Part shown: positions 1-9,173 of the stretch, one piece after another
How positions within the stretch are numbered: position 1 is the stretch's first letter
Layout: each line of letters begins with the position of its first letter
Notes under the pieces: model-generated
What the model was told of the DNA's origin: nothing
Databases searched by the model: none
The model's input: only the letters and a program-made list of their open reading frames with translations
Position numbers and translations under genes: made by a program
From: Cladocopium goreaui
Lineage: Eukaryota; Sar; Dinophyceae; Suessiales; Symbiodiniaceae
Assembly (NCBI GenBank): GCA_947184155.2
Contig: CAMXCT020003200.1
Span: 1-64,000, forward strand
Direction: 5' to 3'
Length of the DNA: 64,000 bases

Positions 1-1671
1 CTTGGCCTTACCCGACACGCACTCTTCACACCATGGTTGAAACGGTAGGTGTGTAAGGCGGTGGGACTCCACCTGCGCCTCAGTGGGGCTTATAGGTTGT
101 GACAACCCCTCTGGCTCCACAGGTGGCGGGGCTTCCGCTTCTTCCTCCAGGTCTGCCAAGAGACCGGGGTCTTGTTCCAGAAGCTCCTTGGCCTTTCTCA
201 CTTCTTCTTCACGCCTGGCATATTCTTGCACTGCCTCGGCTTCTTCATCCTCTTGCATGGCATAGGCTTGAACTGCCATTGCATCTTCATCGATTGCTGC
301 CACCTTGCCATGTCTGGTGGTAGGTTGCTCCAACTCTTCAAACGGAAGGAGAAACTGTTTGCCCTGCCTGGCAAACGTGGCTTTCCTGCCATCTGCCCAT
401 TGGATGTAGCAGTTGTCACTTTCAAAGTGGACACTGGCTCCCATGTCCAATGCCCTGTTGACTGACAGGATGTTTTCGTTCACACCTTCAACCACCTGAA
501 AGGTGACTTGAGCTTCTTCCTTGAGCTTGTCTCCAAGCCTGAGCTGAGGGCGGATCTCCCCGCACGCCTTCAGTGGAGTGTCATCCACCGTGTATAGTTC
601 CTCAACGGCGTTGGGGTCCAAGAGAGCACTTGGAAAAGCCTCAGGTCTACAGACTGAAGAGCAGGCTCCTGTGTCCACCAGCAGTGTGCCTCTGCTGGCA
701 ACCTTGGCCACTCGAGCAGTGTCACTTCTTTGGAAGACTTGAAGTGCCCATACCCTGGTGCCTTGAAACGTCTCGTGTGGCTCATGCAAGAGCTTCCATT
801 TCTTTCTGAACTCCTTGCAATCCCAGGCGTTGGACTCTTGATTCCACTGCCACGTTGACCTAAACGTGTAGCCAGGATACTGCGACCCTGGTGTTGCATA
901 CTTTCGTGTCGCACCATTCTTGCCTTTCACCACAAACACCTTGGTGTTGGGATCAGGGTCGTGCCATCCAGGTTGGTCTCGATAGGCAAAAATTGCTTCC
1001 AACTTGGATACAAGAGATTCCTTTGCCAAAATGGCATTGCCAGTAGATATTTCTCCACCTTCTGGTATGGCCAAAATGGCCTTCGGTGAAATATGGCGGT
1101 GTTGCCCGCTGCTGGTGGCCTTGACCATGAGAAGTCGGTGTTCCCCGATCATTCCAACGTTCTTCCCTTTGTTGGATGTGGTCGTGGATGGAAGGGTGAT
1201 TACACTTTGACCACCAACTTGAGATGCAGATGGCCCTGCAGAGATCACTGATGCATTGTCTTCAGTGATACCCGCAACTCCTTTCTTGCCCTTCCCCTTT
1301 GGTTGGCCTTTTGAGTTGAACCAACACTTCTCAATGGTATGGCCGGTTTTCCAGCATATGGCGCAACGATCCTTCTCCTGTTGACCTTTGCCACCTTTGT
1401 TGTTGTGGCTGTCTTTTCCTTTTCCTTTGGCCTCTTTTCCTTTGCCCTTCTTATTATCCTTTCCCTTGCCATCTTTTCCTTTCCCCTTTCCTTTGCCATC
1501 ACCAACAAGGCTGATGTCCATGGTATCTGGGTCTCTTGTGCGTGCGGCGGCTCCCGCATACGCGGCTGATGGCCTCCAAACCTGCTTTGCTTGCAGATAG
1601 GACACCACCACCTCACGCACAGACTGATACGTGGAAAGGGTTCCAATGTGCATGGAAAGGTGTTGTTTCAG
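1..1671 (-). CDS. Copia Gag C-terminus, aspartic protease and pre-integrase region (partial)
   Basis: This frame has no start of its own and continues the Gag at 1668-2378 after a one-base shift. From the 5' side it encodes a K/G-rich basic linker (about 1500-1385), a zinc knuckle CAICWKTGHTIEKC (C-x2-C-x4-H-x4-C, about 1365-1324), and further down LLVDTGACSSVC with the retropepsin DTGA active site (about 690-650). A glutamate-rich region follows, then HLPFQPWCEECVSGK at the window edge, which is the zinc-binding Cys pair of the Copia pre-integrase domain. I checked the frame codon by codon from 1380 to 1 and saw no stop. The reverse transcriptase would follow off the left edge. Confidence 0.85.
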   Translation of the reverse strand, partial: MKQHLSMHIGTLSTYQSVREVVVSYLQAKQVWRPSAAYAGAAARTRDPDTMDISLVGDGKGKGKGKDGKGKDNKKGKGKEAKGKGKDSHNNKGGKGQQEKDRCAICWKTGHTIEKCWFNSKGQPKGKGKKGVAGITEDNASVISAGPSASQVGGQSVITLPSTTTSNKGKNVGMIGEHRLLMVKATSSGQHRHISPKAILAIPEGGEISTGNAILAKESLVSKLEAIFAYRDQPGWHDPDPNTKVFVVKGKNGATRKYATPGSQYPGYTFRSTWQWNQESNAWDCKEFRKKWKLLHEPHETFQGTRVWALQVFQRSDTARVAKVASRGTLLVDTGACSSVCRPEAFPSALLDPNAVEELYTVDDTPLKACGEIRPQLRLGDKLKEEAQVTFQVVEGVNENILSVNRALDMGASVHFESDNCYIQWADGRKATFARQGKQFLLPFEELEQPTTRHGKVAAIDEDAMAVQAYAMQEDEEAEAVQEYARREEEVRKAKELLEQDPGLLADLEEEAEAPPPVEPEGLSQPISPTEAQVESHRLTHLPFQPWCEECVSGKAK

Positions 1672-2378
1672 GCGGTTGGCGCCTCAGTAAGGACCACAGC
1701 TCTTTTGTCTTCGTCGCTGATGGCCTTACTGGGACCATATTCGGCCTCATATTTGTCAAGGTCAGCTTCCCACTCTTGGAGTGCCGCTGAAAACTCTGCT
1801 TCCTTTGCAGGAAACTTGGGACTGAGCAACGAGCGCCGCCAGATCAAACTCTTGGAGTGATTGTCTGGGGCCATTTCACGCCATAACAGTCTCCAAAACT
1901 CAAACCCATTTTGGTCTCGAATGCCACGGGCAATCTTACTTGCCACTGCCAATTCTTGGGTCCACGAGTTCAGCATTGCAAACAATTGCCTCCCTCGGGA
2001 TTTGGCTTCGTCAGTCATATCGACTGGATCCACAAAACTGGTGAGCTTGCGTGCATTGTCCAAGTCTGCTGGAAAGTTTTCGTCCAGCAAAGCCAAGTAT
2101 GTTTCTACTTGGAAACTGAACCGTTCCCATTGGTCTCGATCCTTTAAGGATTGAGGCTGTTTCATGTGATTGACGGGCTTACTGCTTCCGGCGGGTGTTC
2201 CCGCGCTCTGGAGCGGGGGAACTTGCCCTTGGGCGACGCCTACGTTCGCGGTCTGCTGCAAGGATTGCTGCAATAGTGCCATCACGCCTGTCAGGCGCTG
2301 GTCCAGCTCTTGCTTTTCCTGCTGCAGCTGGGCGTTCTGTTGCGCCTGGCTCTGATGGGCGATATTCAGTGCTTGCAT
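1668..2378 (-). CDS. Copia Gag N-terminal region
   Basis: The frame starts at the first ATG (2378) and ends in TGA at 1668-1670. The open frame itself extends upstream to 2429 without an ATG. The protein opens with a glutamine-rich coiled-coil-like stretch (about residues 1-45), then a low-complexity linker. A helical region follows with conserved-looking features: WERFSFQVETYLALLDENFP, a later FEFWRLLWREMAP and a D-K-Y-E-A segment. This matches the capsid-like region of Copia Gag proteins (UBN2/retrotran_gag type), which assemble the particle in which reverse transcription occurs. It ends abruptly because one base is missing; the following codons continue the same protein in the next frame (1-1671). 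Confidence 0.75.
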   Translation of the reverse strand: MQALNIAHQSQAQQNAQLQQEKQELDQRLTGVMALLQQSLQQTANVGVAQGQVPPLQSAGTPAGSSKPVNHMKQPQSLKDRDQWERFSFQVETYLALLDENFPADLDNARKLTSFVDPVDMTDEAKSRGRQLFAMLNSWTQELAVASKIARGIRDQNGFEFWRLLWREMAPDNHSKSLIWRRSLLSPKFPAKEAEFSAALQEWEADLDKYEAEYGPSKAISDEDKRAVVLTEAPTA

Positions 2379-2432
2379 CTGACTCGCTAGAGCACAAGGC
2401 CACAAAACCGTGACGTGACAGGTTCCAGTTTA

Positions 2433-3045
2433 TGGGTGAAACAGATCTGTTGAGGCGAGAGGTGATAGCTTGTTATCATCTCAGCGCATGCAGATGACAA
2501 CTTGTGTGTCATGTTGGCAGACCCATAAAACTTGAAGGGTGCGGAAGCAACAAGGCTCAATGCGGAAACCAGGGATCCCCCCAGCCAGGATCTGCGAGAT
2601 CACAACGAGCAGCCTTCACGGCATGACATTACACCTTTGAAGCAAACACCGACAACGCCGGGTCACAACAAAGTGGTGAGAAAACTACCGCAGTGAAACA
2701 GGAGAGTGAAATGTGATCTAAGGTGAAAAAGACGGCGCGGTAACAGCACTCAGGTACCCTCAGAGTCCGCTCAGTACTGCTTTTCCCATCATCATATTGC
2801 AACGAAATTGTGAGTAGCACCACTATGCTAGTGCTCTTGCAATGCATCTTTGTGATATGGGAGATTGTACCCACATACGGGAGATGCAGTGCACTCTGGA
2901 AATCCAATGCGATCGAGTTCGCGAAGGGCGAGCTTGACAGCATGGATGCAGGCTTGCAAGCGTTGCGCAGCTCGAGCGGTCCACTTAGCAGGTGTTGAAA
3001 TCAACTGCATTAGATGCGGTCAGGTGATCATGGTAGCTGGCTCAG
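2433..3045. other. Non-coding stretch between Copia fragment and multi-ORF element
   Basis: No supported coding sequence is visible. At 2554-2588 it holds a motif, TGCGGAAACCAGGGATCCCC plus CCAGCCAG, that recurs in the same orientation at 51260-51289, next to the related element fragment there. I take this as a terminal or near-terminal segment of the multi-ORF element. The Copia 5' boundary must lie within or close to the left part of this stretch. Confidence 0.5.
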
Positions 3046-3501
3046 TTACCTTGGTGTAGGAATACGAGCGTTTTTCTCTGCCCAGGAACCAGGCCTATCC
3101 TCAAAGTGTTCAAACAAGGTTCTGGACAGGCAACTTGTGTCAGCTGTGTTAAGGTCCTCAGTCCGGTAATGTTGTATGCTCGCATGCATGAGCTGTAGCT
3201 GTCGACTTATCACGTCATGTTCTGTAACATTGGCACGGGCTTCTACTCGAATGCGCAGACTTCTTATGCAACAGCAGGCTGTGCGAATGTCTCTGCAGTC
3301 TTGCTCGTTGATAACACCTGCAAGAAGTTCTGTTTGCTGCAATACGGCGTGGGTGTCTTCCAAAGTTCTGAGAGTATTCGTCAGTCTGTGCACATAGTCC
3401 TGCAAAAGGAGGAGATCCTGTGCCTCATTGTGAGTCTGGGGTTCTTGAGGCAGGAATACTACTTCACTTGGTTGTACTGAACTCATATGGTCAGGTGGCA
3501 T
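3046..3501 (-). CDS. Small coiled-coil protein of the multi-ORF element (ORF5)
   Basis: 151 residues from an ATG at 3501. I recognise no family. The middle (about residues 25-115) is rich in Leu, Gln, Glu and Arg with heptad-like spacing (DLLLLQDYVHRLTNTLRTLE and later VISRQLQLMHASIQHYR), suggesting a helical bundle or coiled coil. It is the last frame of the minus-strand series. The upstream spacer (about 3537-3580) contains CCATGGCTTGATGTACTTTG, which is repeated at 52185-52204 upstream of the small frame 51733-52014. Position, size and helical character make that frame its probable counterpart, although the two sequences are not clearly alignable by eye. Confidence 0.45.
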   Translation of the reverse strand: MPPDHMSSVQPSEVVFLPQEPQTHNEAQDLLLLQDYVHRLTNTLRTLEDTHAVLQQTELLAGVINEQDCRDIRTACCCIRSLRIRVEARANVTEHDVISRQLQLMHASIQHYRTEDLNTADTSCLSRTLFEHFEDRPGSWAEKNARIPTPR

Positions 3502-3521
3502 TCAAGCAATGCAGGTACTGG

Positions 3522-3600
3522 ATTGCACTGAGCAAAACAGCAACGGGCGCCATGGCTTGATGTACTTTGACATCGCACTAAACTACCATGCAACAATTAA
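3522..3600 (-). promoter_or_regulatory. Spacer motif shared with the second copy
   Basis: The segment CAACGGGCGCCATGGCTTGA and the bases after it (TGTACTTTGACATC) match 52176-52210 almost exactly, while surrounding sequence differs. In both places it lies immediately upstream (minus-strand sense) of the terminal small frame. A conserved non-coding block between diverged genes suggests an expression signal (promoter, trans-splice acceptor or processing site), but the sequence alone does not show which. Confidence 0.4.
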
Positions 3601-3906
3601 GGTAGCAGAACATGAACAAATACAAATTAAAAACCCAGAACAGGATTATGATACCCTTTAGACGTCATGGAACGGACAACTCTCGGATGGGATATTATGA
3701 AACAGATGGCTGGTTGGATTCACCCTGCCAAGTGGTCCTATATGCAGACAGCTCGTCAGTAATCCAATCGCCACTGAGTTGCTTTGAGGCTGACTTGTGC
3801 ACGTTTGCACTTCCAGGTGCTAAGAGACCTCTGCTAGCCAGCAGCTCAAGTGACTGGAATTGTGGTTGGTCAGTCGCTGGTAGCACCTCTTCTTTGATGA
3901 TTAACT

Positions 3907-4470
3907 TCAGCCCATGCAGTGGCTGGGGTTGCTCTTTTTGAGGTCTTGAGGTTGCTGGGATGTAGTGTCCCTGGGTGTTGTGTCTTCAAACCAGGTGGGA
4001 CGGACTGACTGGACTCCTATGGGACTTGCAGAACTCGTAGTTTTAATGCTTTCTCTGCGCAGGCTATGGTAGACGGGCGGGATCATCCATGCCGGCACAA
4101 AGACTGTGATGAACTGCACATTCCAGATAACCTGCAAATTCTGCGGCTTGACTTTAGGCGTGATACATCTTACTTGACCATCGATCACTCTGGTATATGA
4201 TTCAGAGCGGTCGAAGGACGCTGTGACTTTCAGGCCTAGATACAGTTCTCTAAACCAGTATTCCTTAAGCATCATAAAGGAAAGGTGAGGTGCCCTCACT
4301 TCCAATACGTGCGAGGCTGGCATTAGAAGAGTTACCATCATCCATTCAGCTAAGAACTCAATCATTTTTGACTTCGAGTTTAGGGAGGATGGCTTGAACT
4401 GCTCGTAGTGCACCCGCGATGTCCGGAACATGCCTACGCAAGGGCAATCCAACTGTTCGCTTGGCATATT
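3907..4470 (-). CDS. Unknown protein of the multi-ORF element (ORF4)
   Basis: About 187 residues from the ATG at 4470 (the frame opens slightly upstream without ATG). No family recognised. The N-terminal two thirds look like a mixed alpha/beta globular domain with hydrophobic strands (IEFLAEWMMVTLLMPASHVL, LKVTASFDRSESYTRVIDG, VIWNVQFITVFVPAWMIPP). The last 45 residues are Ser/Thr/Pro-rich and probably disordered. It begins about 70 bases after the stop of the large helicase frame, so it may share a transcript with it. Confidence 0.4.
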   Translation of the reverse strand, partial: NMPSEQLDCPCVGMFRTSRVHYEQFKPSSLNSKSKMIEFLAEWMMVTLLMPASHVLEVRAPHLSFMMLKEYWFRELYLGLKVTASFDRSESYTRVIDGQVRCITPKVKPQNLQVIWNVQFITVFVPAWMIPPVYHSLRRESIKTTSSASPIGVQSVRPTWFEDTTPRDTTSQQPQDLKKSNPSHCMG

Positions 4471-4538
4471 CGTCAGCAAAGTAAAGTCTGCACAACTTTG
4501 AGACCCATTGGCTTGGTTTCTCCATGTCTATGGTGATC

Positions 4539-7500
4539 TTACTTAGCTAGAGGCCATGGGTCTGGGAGCGTGGATAAACAATGCAACAATTCGGAGGTTA
4601 GGTCCGCCGAGATGACTGGGAGGGCTTCTCCTTGTGGGCGATAGTCAACTGCAGGTCCCACCGTGCCTTTGCTTCTTTGCGTGTGGGTGCGGGCGGCACT
4701 GTGCACGGCTTGGATGGTGGTTTCGTATTGGCTGACCATGGCCCGTAAGTACTTGCATGCGCGAACAGCTGCTCTTCTTGTGCTTGGCCCATCTTCGGGC
4801 TGGTTCTTGGCAGCTACTGCGAGGATATCTCGTGCCTCTTCTTCTGGCGACCGTTTAGGTTCCGTATCTGGTGCAGGTGCATTGAGAGCGGTACCTTGGA
4901 CTGGCGCCTCTTTTGCGCGTGGCAAGTGGTCTGGGATTGGCAACTTCGGGTGTAATCGCCATCCATCAAAGAAGTATATGCCTGGCAGGGACAGGATCTC
5001 CTGGTCTGGGCCCGTCTGTGCTACTATGTGCCCGGTGCGTGCTTTATACAGTCCTGAGGGTGGGCACACGTAGGTGGGAAAGTGTGTGCGATCAGCAGCG
5101 TAGGCATATAGGACAACTTCAGAGAAAGGGAGATTTTGCTCGGGGAGCCACTTGTGTTGAGTTCGTAAACCTGCTTGAACTTCTTGGAAGCGCTCCCTGT
5201 TCAGCCATCTAAGGTCTGACCCTCGCACCAATATCAGACGATATCTTGCTCGCTTCACTTCGTCGGCTTGCTGATCGTAGTATTGATTGGCAATTGCAAG
5301 GGGAGGGTACTCCCAGGTTGGTGCCGAATTTAGTGACCACCGGCTTAGCTGTGCTAGATTCTCTTGGACTGGGTCAGGGTCAAATTTTGGCATGCTCCAT
5401 GTCGTTTCTCCTCTCCGTAGGCCCCGGATGCCATATGCAATTGCAGCAATCACCTGTGCCATGCCCATGAGTCCCATCATGTCAAGCGGGGAGACCAGCA
5501 GGGTTAACGATTTGGACCGGGTGAGTCCGACAGTGATTCTGCCAAGGCAGTCTTCAGTATCTTCTGTAGGAGAGCCATTGGAGTAATACTTAGTGTTGAG
5601 AAATCCAATACTGGGCTGAGCTACGATTGATACCTGCGCTGTTCCTCCTGCCGAATTGGCTATTGTTTCTACACGCAGGGTGCGAACATAATCCCTTTTG
5701 AGCACGGAGCGGTTCAAATTGTTCTTATGATCAGTTGCTGTGGTCATTGTGAAAAGTCCATCGGCAAATCCAGCATTGTGAGGAAAGGGGCTGAGTACTT
5801 CTGACACAAGAGTTTCTAAATCCGTCGCTACCAAACCGTTGATCCTAGCATTAGTATCCCAGAGCACTAGTTGGAACCCGGGTGGCTTGTCGGGAAGGCC
5901 TCCCGAAGCAAAACTTCCTAGTTCCCATAGGCCATTGATCTTCCTGCAAAGATTAGGATATCTAACTGCAACCACTGCATGGCATGTCACAGGACTAACC
6001 CTGGAGCTGAACGGAAGCATTAACCCCCAGGCATGGATGTCACTTACACCGGCGGTCTGGGAGTTTAAGACTGCTTGTATGTCACCAGCCATGGGCAGGA
6101 GGGTAGCAGCATGCTGCAAAATCCAGGCAAGGCGCACGAGAGACCGTGGAAAATTGAGAGCGGTACCCGCCAGCAGTTCCGAGTCTACGAATCGGGAGTA
6201 TCGTTGCATATTTGGTTGAGCTGCTTCAAATACGGCTTTGAGGCCTGGGAGCACAGTGCTGGCTGCCCTGAGGTCTTCCTCATCCTGCGGCGAGAGGTGA
6301 CTTGTCCATAGCTGACCTAATGTGGACTGGCCTCGTTTGAGGATTTGACTAAGAGCCGTTAAGCCTTCATTCGCCGAACCATCTAGCAGTCGGATCATTG
6401 CATCGGCAAGGTTGGCGGGCATGTAGTAGTTGCGGTCGCTTCGCAGGCCATGCTTTTTAGCTAACAGTAGTTGTCGTGACCGTTTGGCGTTGCGAGCTGC
6501 CCGATCAATACCGCCCGGTGTCTGCTCAGAGTCTCCTGTCCACAGGACCAGGGGTTGCTGTTTCAGCAGGCTGAGAACTGCAATTTCGCGGTCAGTGCCA
6601 TACTGCTGGCCTTCATCAATGACCAGGAGGGAGAGCTCTTGCATGAATCCACTCATTGTGGACCATTGCATGGTAAGATCCTGGGCTACCGTTCCCCCGG
6701 TGGCTAATATTAATTGACACTTGTTCAGCATTTGCCTTCTTTCTCTCGGGTGGATATCAAATTTCGTGTGCGAGTAACTGCTTTTGTTGCGCTCTTGGTC
6801 TCCCACCAGCCTACCTATGCGCCCAAACCCCCCCGACGGGGGGTCGAGCCATAGGAGGAGGTCCGCAAAGGATCGAGTGCCGGAGTTCTCTTTGCAAATG
6901 AACAATATTTTGAGGCTGTCGGTAGTGTCGATTTCAATCAAGGCCAGGATGAGGATTGCCATCGATTTCGACTTGCCTGCTCCGAAAAGCCCTTGGATGC
7001 ACAGATCTAGCCTGTTGGTGAGCAACGCCATTGTCACTGCGCAGAGTGTGCCTAAAACGTGTCCGTCAAGCTCAGCGGCAAAGGAAAGTGCAGTGGAGCG
7101 AGTCCAAGGGTGAAGCTCGCCCTCCACGTGACATGGAATTAGCACTAGGCGGAGCAACTGGCCGCACAAATGCAAGAAATGTGATCTTTTGTTGCCCTCC
7201 ATTCCTTCCACTGCCGTTTGGACATTGTAGATGCCTAATCCCAGGTGGTACCTGCACGGGGGGGTTTGCGCGACAGCGGTAAGCTCTCGGGTAGGCTTAG
7301 TACATCCGAACATCCACATTGTATTTAGAAAGAAGGTCTGGGGGACCGGGCTTTTCTGTCCCTGGACGGTCGCATCAATGGGGTCCAGGTGCTGGCCGGA
7401 GGCACTATACAGGTCTTGGAGGGCTTCAAGTTGTTCCTTTGCAAAAAACTCAATGGCCGGTCCTGAGAGGAAAGCAACTTCGATGAATTTAGGGTTGCAC

Positions 7501-9173
7501 TGTCTGTATATGCGTGAGGCAGCCAGCTCATCCTTTTTTTTGGCTGCGCGTGGCGTGATGGCTAGGACCAAGCCAAACAGGATTTGAAGGTCATCTCCAT
7601 CATAAGCTAGTGCGTCTGCTGTACCCACCATGGCAATAAGCCTACCCGTGCCAATGGGGCTGACTTTGTGATGGTGCGCATCACTGGCTAGCAGTCTGAA
7701 CACTTCAGTTTTACCCAGGCTTGGGTGTCGGAACGCGAATGCATCCTGTCCGCCTTTGACTTTCCAGTGTCCAAACTCGCTGCCTTTGAAGAGGAATTCA
7801 AGGGCGATGGGTTGCGATGGTTGCCGGACAGGTCCTGCACTTTGCATTGTTAACCCTGTTTCATTATAGCCTTCATTTGGGCTGAGCATGGGCAAGTAGT
7901 AGTCTAACATGTAGACAGCCAGGGGCAATTGCAAGGTGCCAAGGAAATGTTGTACCATGGTGGTATAGTTGAGCAACTTGGTCCTTGAGGAGATGGTGAC
8001 TGTTGCCAACGTGGCTAAGTATTGGGTTGCCTCTTGCTCAGTTTTGACCTCTGAATTATGGGTAGCAATATGGGTAACAAGTGCCTGTGTCGTGGTTTCA
8101 GGTAGCTCGCACATTTCCGCTAATTCACGCAGGAGTTTTCTGGCAGTTCTTGGGAGCTCAAAGCTGCACCATGAGATCAGACGGAGGGGAGCCTGTGAGT
8201 ACACTTCGAAGGGGAGCACTCCAGGGGTACCTTCTAACTGCTCCATATCTGGTCGTCCTTCTGGGAGGGCAACTCTTGTCCAATGCGAGTAGTTATGTTG
8301 TGCAGTACCGAGGTACGCTCTCCATCCTGTGATATGCGTAATTTTAAAGCCCCGTTGCCTAAGCAGCTTGATGTCATGGTTCGACGGGTTCCATACGCAG
8401 AGCCTGTCATCTGCATGGTGAATGAGGTGGATCTCTCTCAGCTGAGATAAATTGCATGTCGTGAGCAGCGATGGTGGTAGCGCAATGGCTGCTAGCACGG
8501 TTTTGCCACCAACGTCTGGGAATTCTGAGAGGATGGTTTCCCATACCATTCCTGCATACGAGCCAGCGCTGTGCCCTCGAATGTAGATGGAGCCTACCAT
8601 GTATCCTGTTAATCTCAGAAGATCTACTGGGCGGATTTCAGGGGGCAGACATACTCCGACTAGCGGATGTGCAACTAGTAACTTAGTGAAAAGTCGCAGG
8701 CCATGTATGTACCCGGGCCACGGCGGTTTCCTGTGTGCTGGGATGATGGGACAGAAGCGCAACAGTTTCATGGCCCGACTGATGATCTGCGCTTGCAATT
8801 GGTTCGCACTGGGCATTCCTAAGACGCGGCACCAGAAGTGTGCACCTATGGGAAACATGGCGATGTGCAGGAGCAAGTATTCTTGTGTGTGAGCAGTGCC
8901 TGCTACTGTGCCAGCTCTTGCATTCCAATCGTCCTGTTTGCTAAGGGATGGCCCGTAAACATGTGCTTCCTTTTTGCAGGCTAGCAGTACGTCCCAGTCT
9001 TCATCAAGTTCTCCTCCACCCAACCCAGTGCACTGAACTTCCAGGGACCCTGGGTCAGCGTCATTGAGTTGCCAGGAGGTGTTATCCATGACAGTGATTT
9101 TCCAATCAGTGTATTGGGGGTCAGTATGGCTAGCAAGCACTTCGTTGATGGCTAGTTCTGCGTTGCTGGGTCA
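4539..9173 (-). CDS. Alpha/beta-hydrolase-like plus superfamily-1 helicase protein (ORF3)
   Basis: The frame is open for more than 1530 codons. Numbering from GTG at 9140, the N-terminal part has a serine-hydrolase nucleophile elbow GHSAGS (189-194), then HADDRLCVW (about 242-250) and a HNYSHW histidine region (about 282-287). These have the order and spacing of an alpha/beta-hydrolase Ser-Asp-His triad. The second half is an SF1 (Upf1/ZNFX1-type) helicase: Walker A GLFGAGKSKS (717-726), Walker B LLVIDEGQQ (838-846), motif III LWTGDSEQTPGG (866-877), motif VI VGLTRSKSLTLLVSP (1204-1218). A charged helical tail follows. No ATG occurs before about residue 18 (9089), and the frame overlaps the end of ORF2, so it may be made by frameshifting from ORF2. 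The helicase could unwind RNA or DNA; the hydrolase substrate is unknown. Confidence 0.8.

Larger units (their letters stand above)
1..2432 (-). mobile_element. Copia-type LTR retrotransposon, 5' half (runs off left edge)
   Basis: Read on the minus strand, this stretch encodes in order a Gag-like N-terminal region, a lysine/glycine-rich linker, a CCHC zinc knuckle, an aspartic protease and the start of a GAG-pre-integrase/integrase zinc-binding region. This is the Ty1/Copia gene order. The integrase core, reverse transcriptase and RNase H would lie beyond position 1. The open frame begins after an in-frame TAA at 2430-2432. No LTR could be identified between 2433 and the neighbouring element, so the element's 5' boundary is unresolved. 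One frameshift at about 1670 breaks the polyprotein, so this copy is probably inactive unless the shift is an assembly error or is programmed. Confidence 0.85.

Noticed and set aside
2629..2943. A minus-strand 104-residue frame left of ORF5
   Set aside because: Protein-unlike composition and overlap with several other short frames; not conserved at the equivalent place in copy 2.
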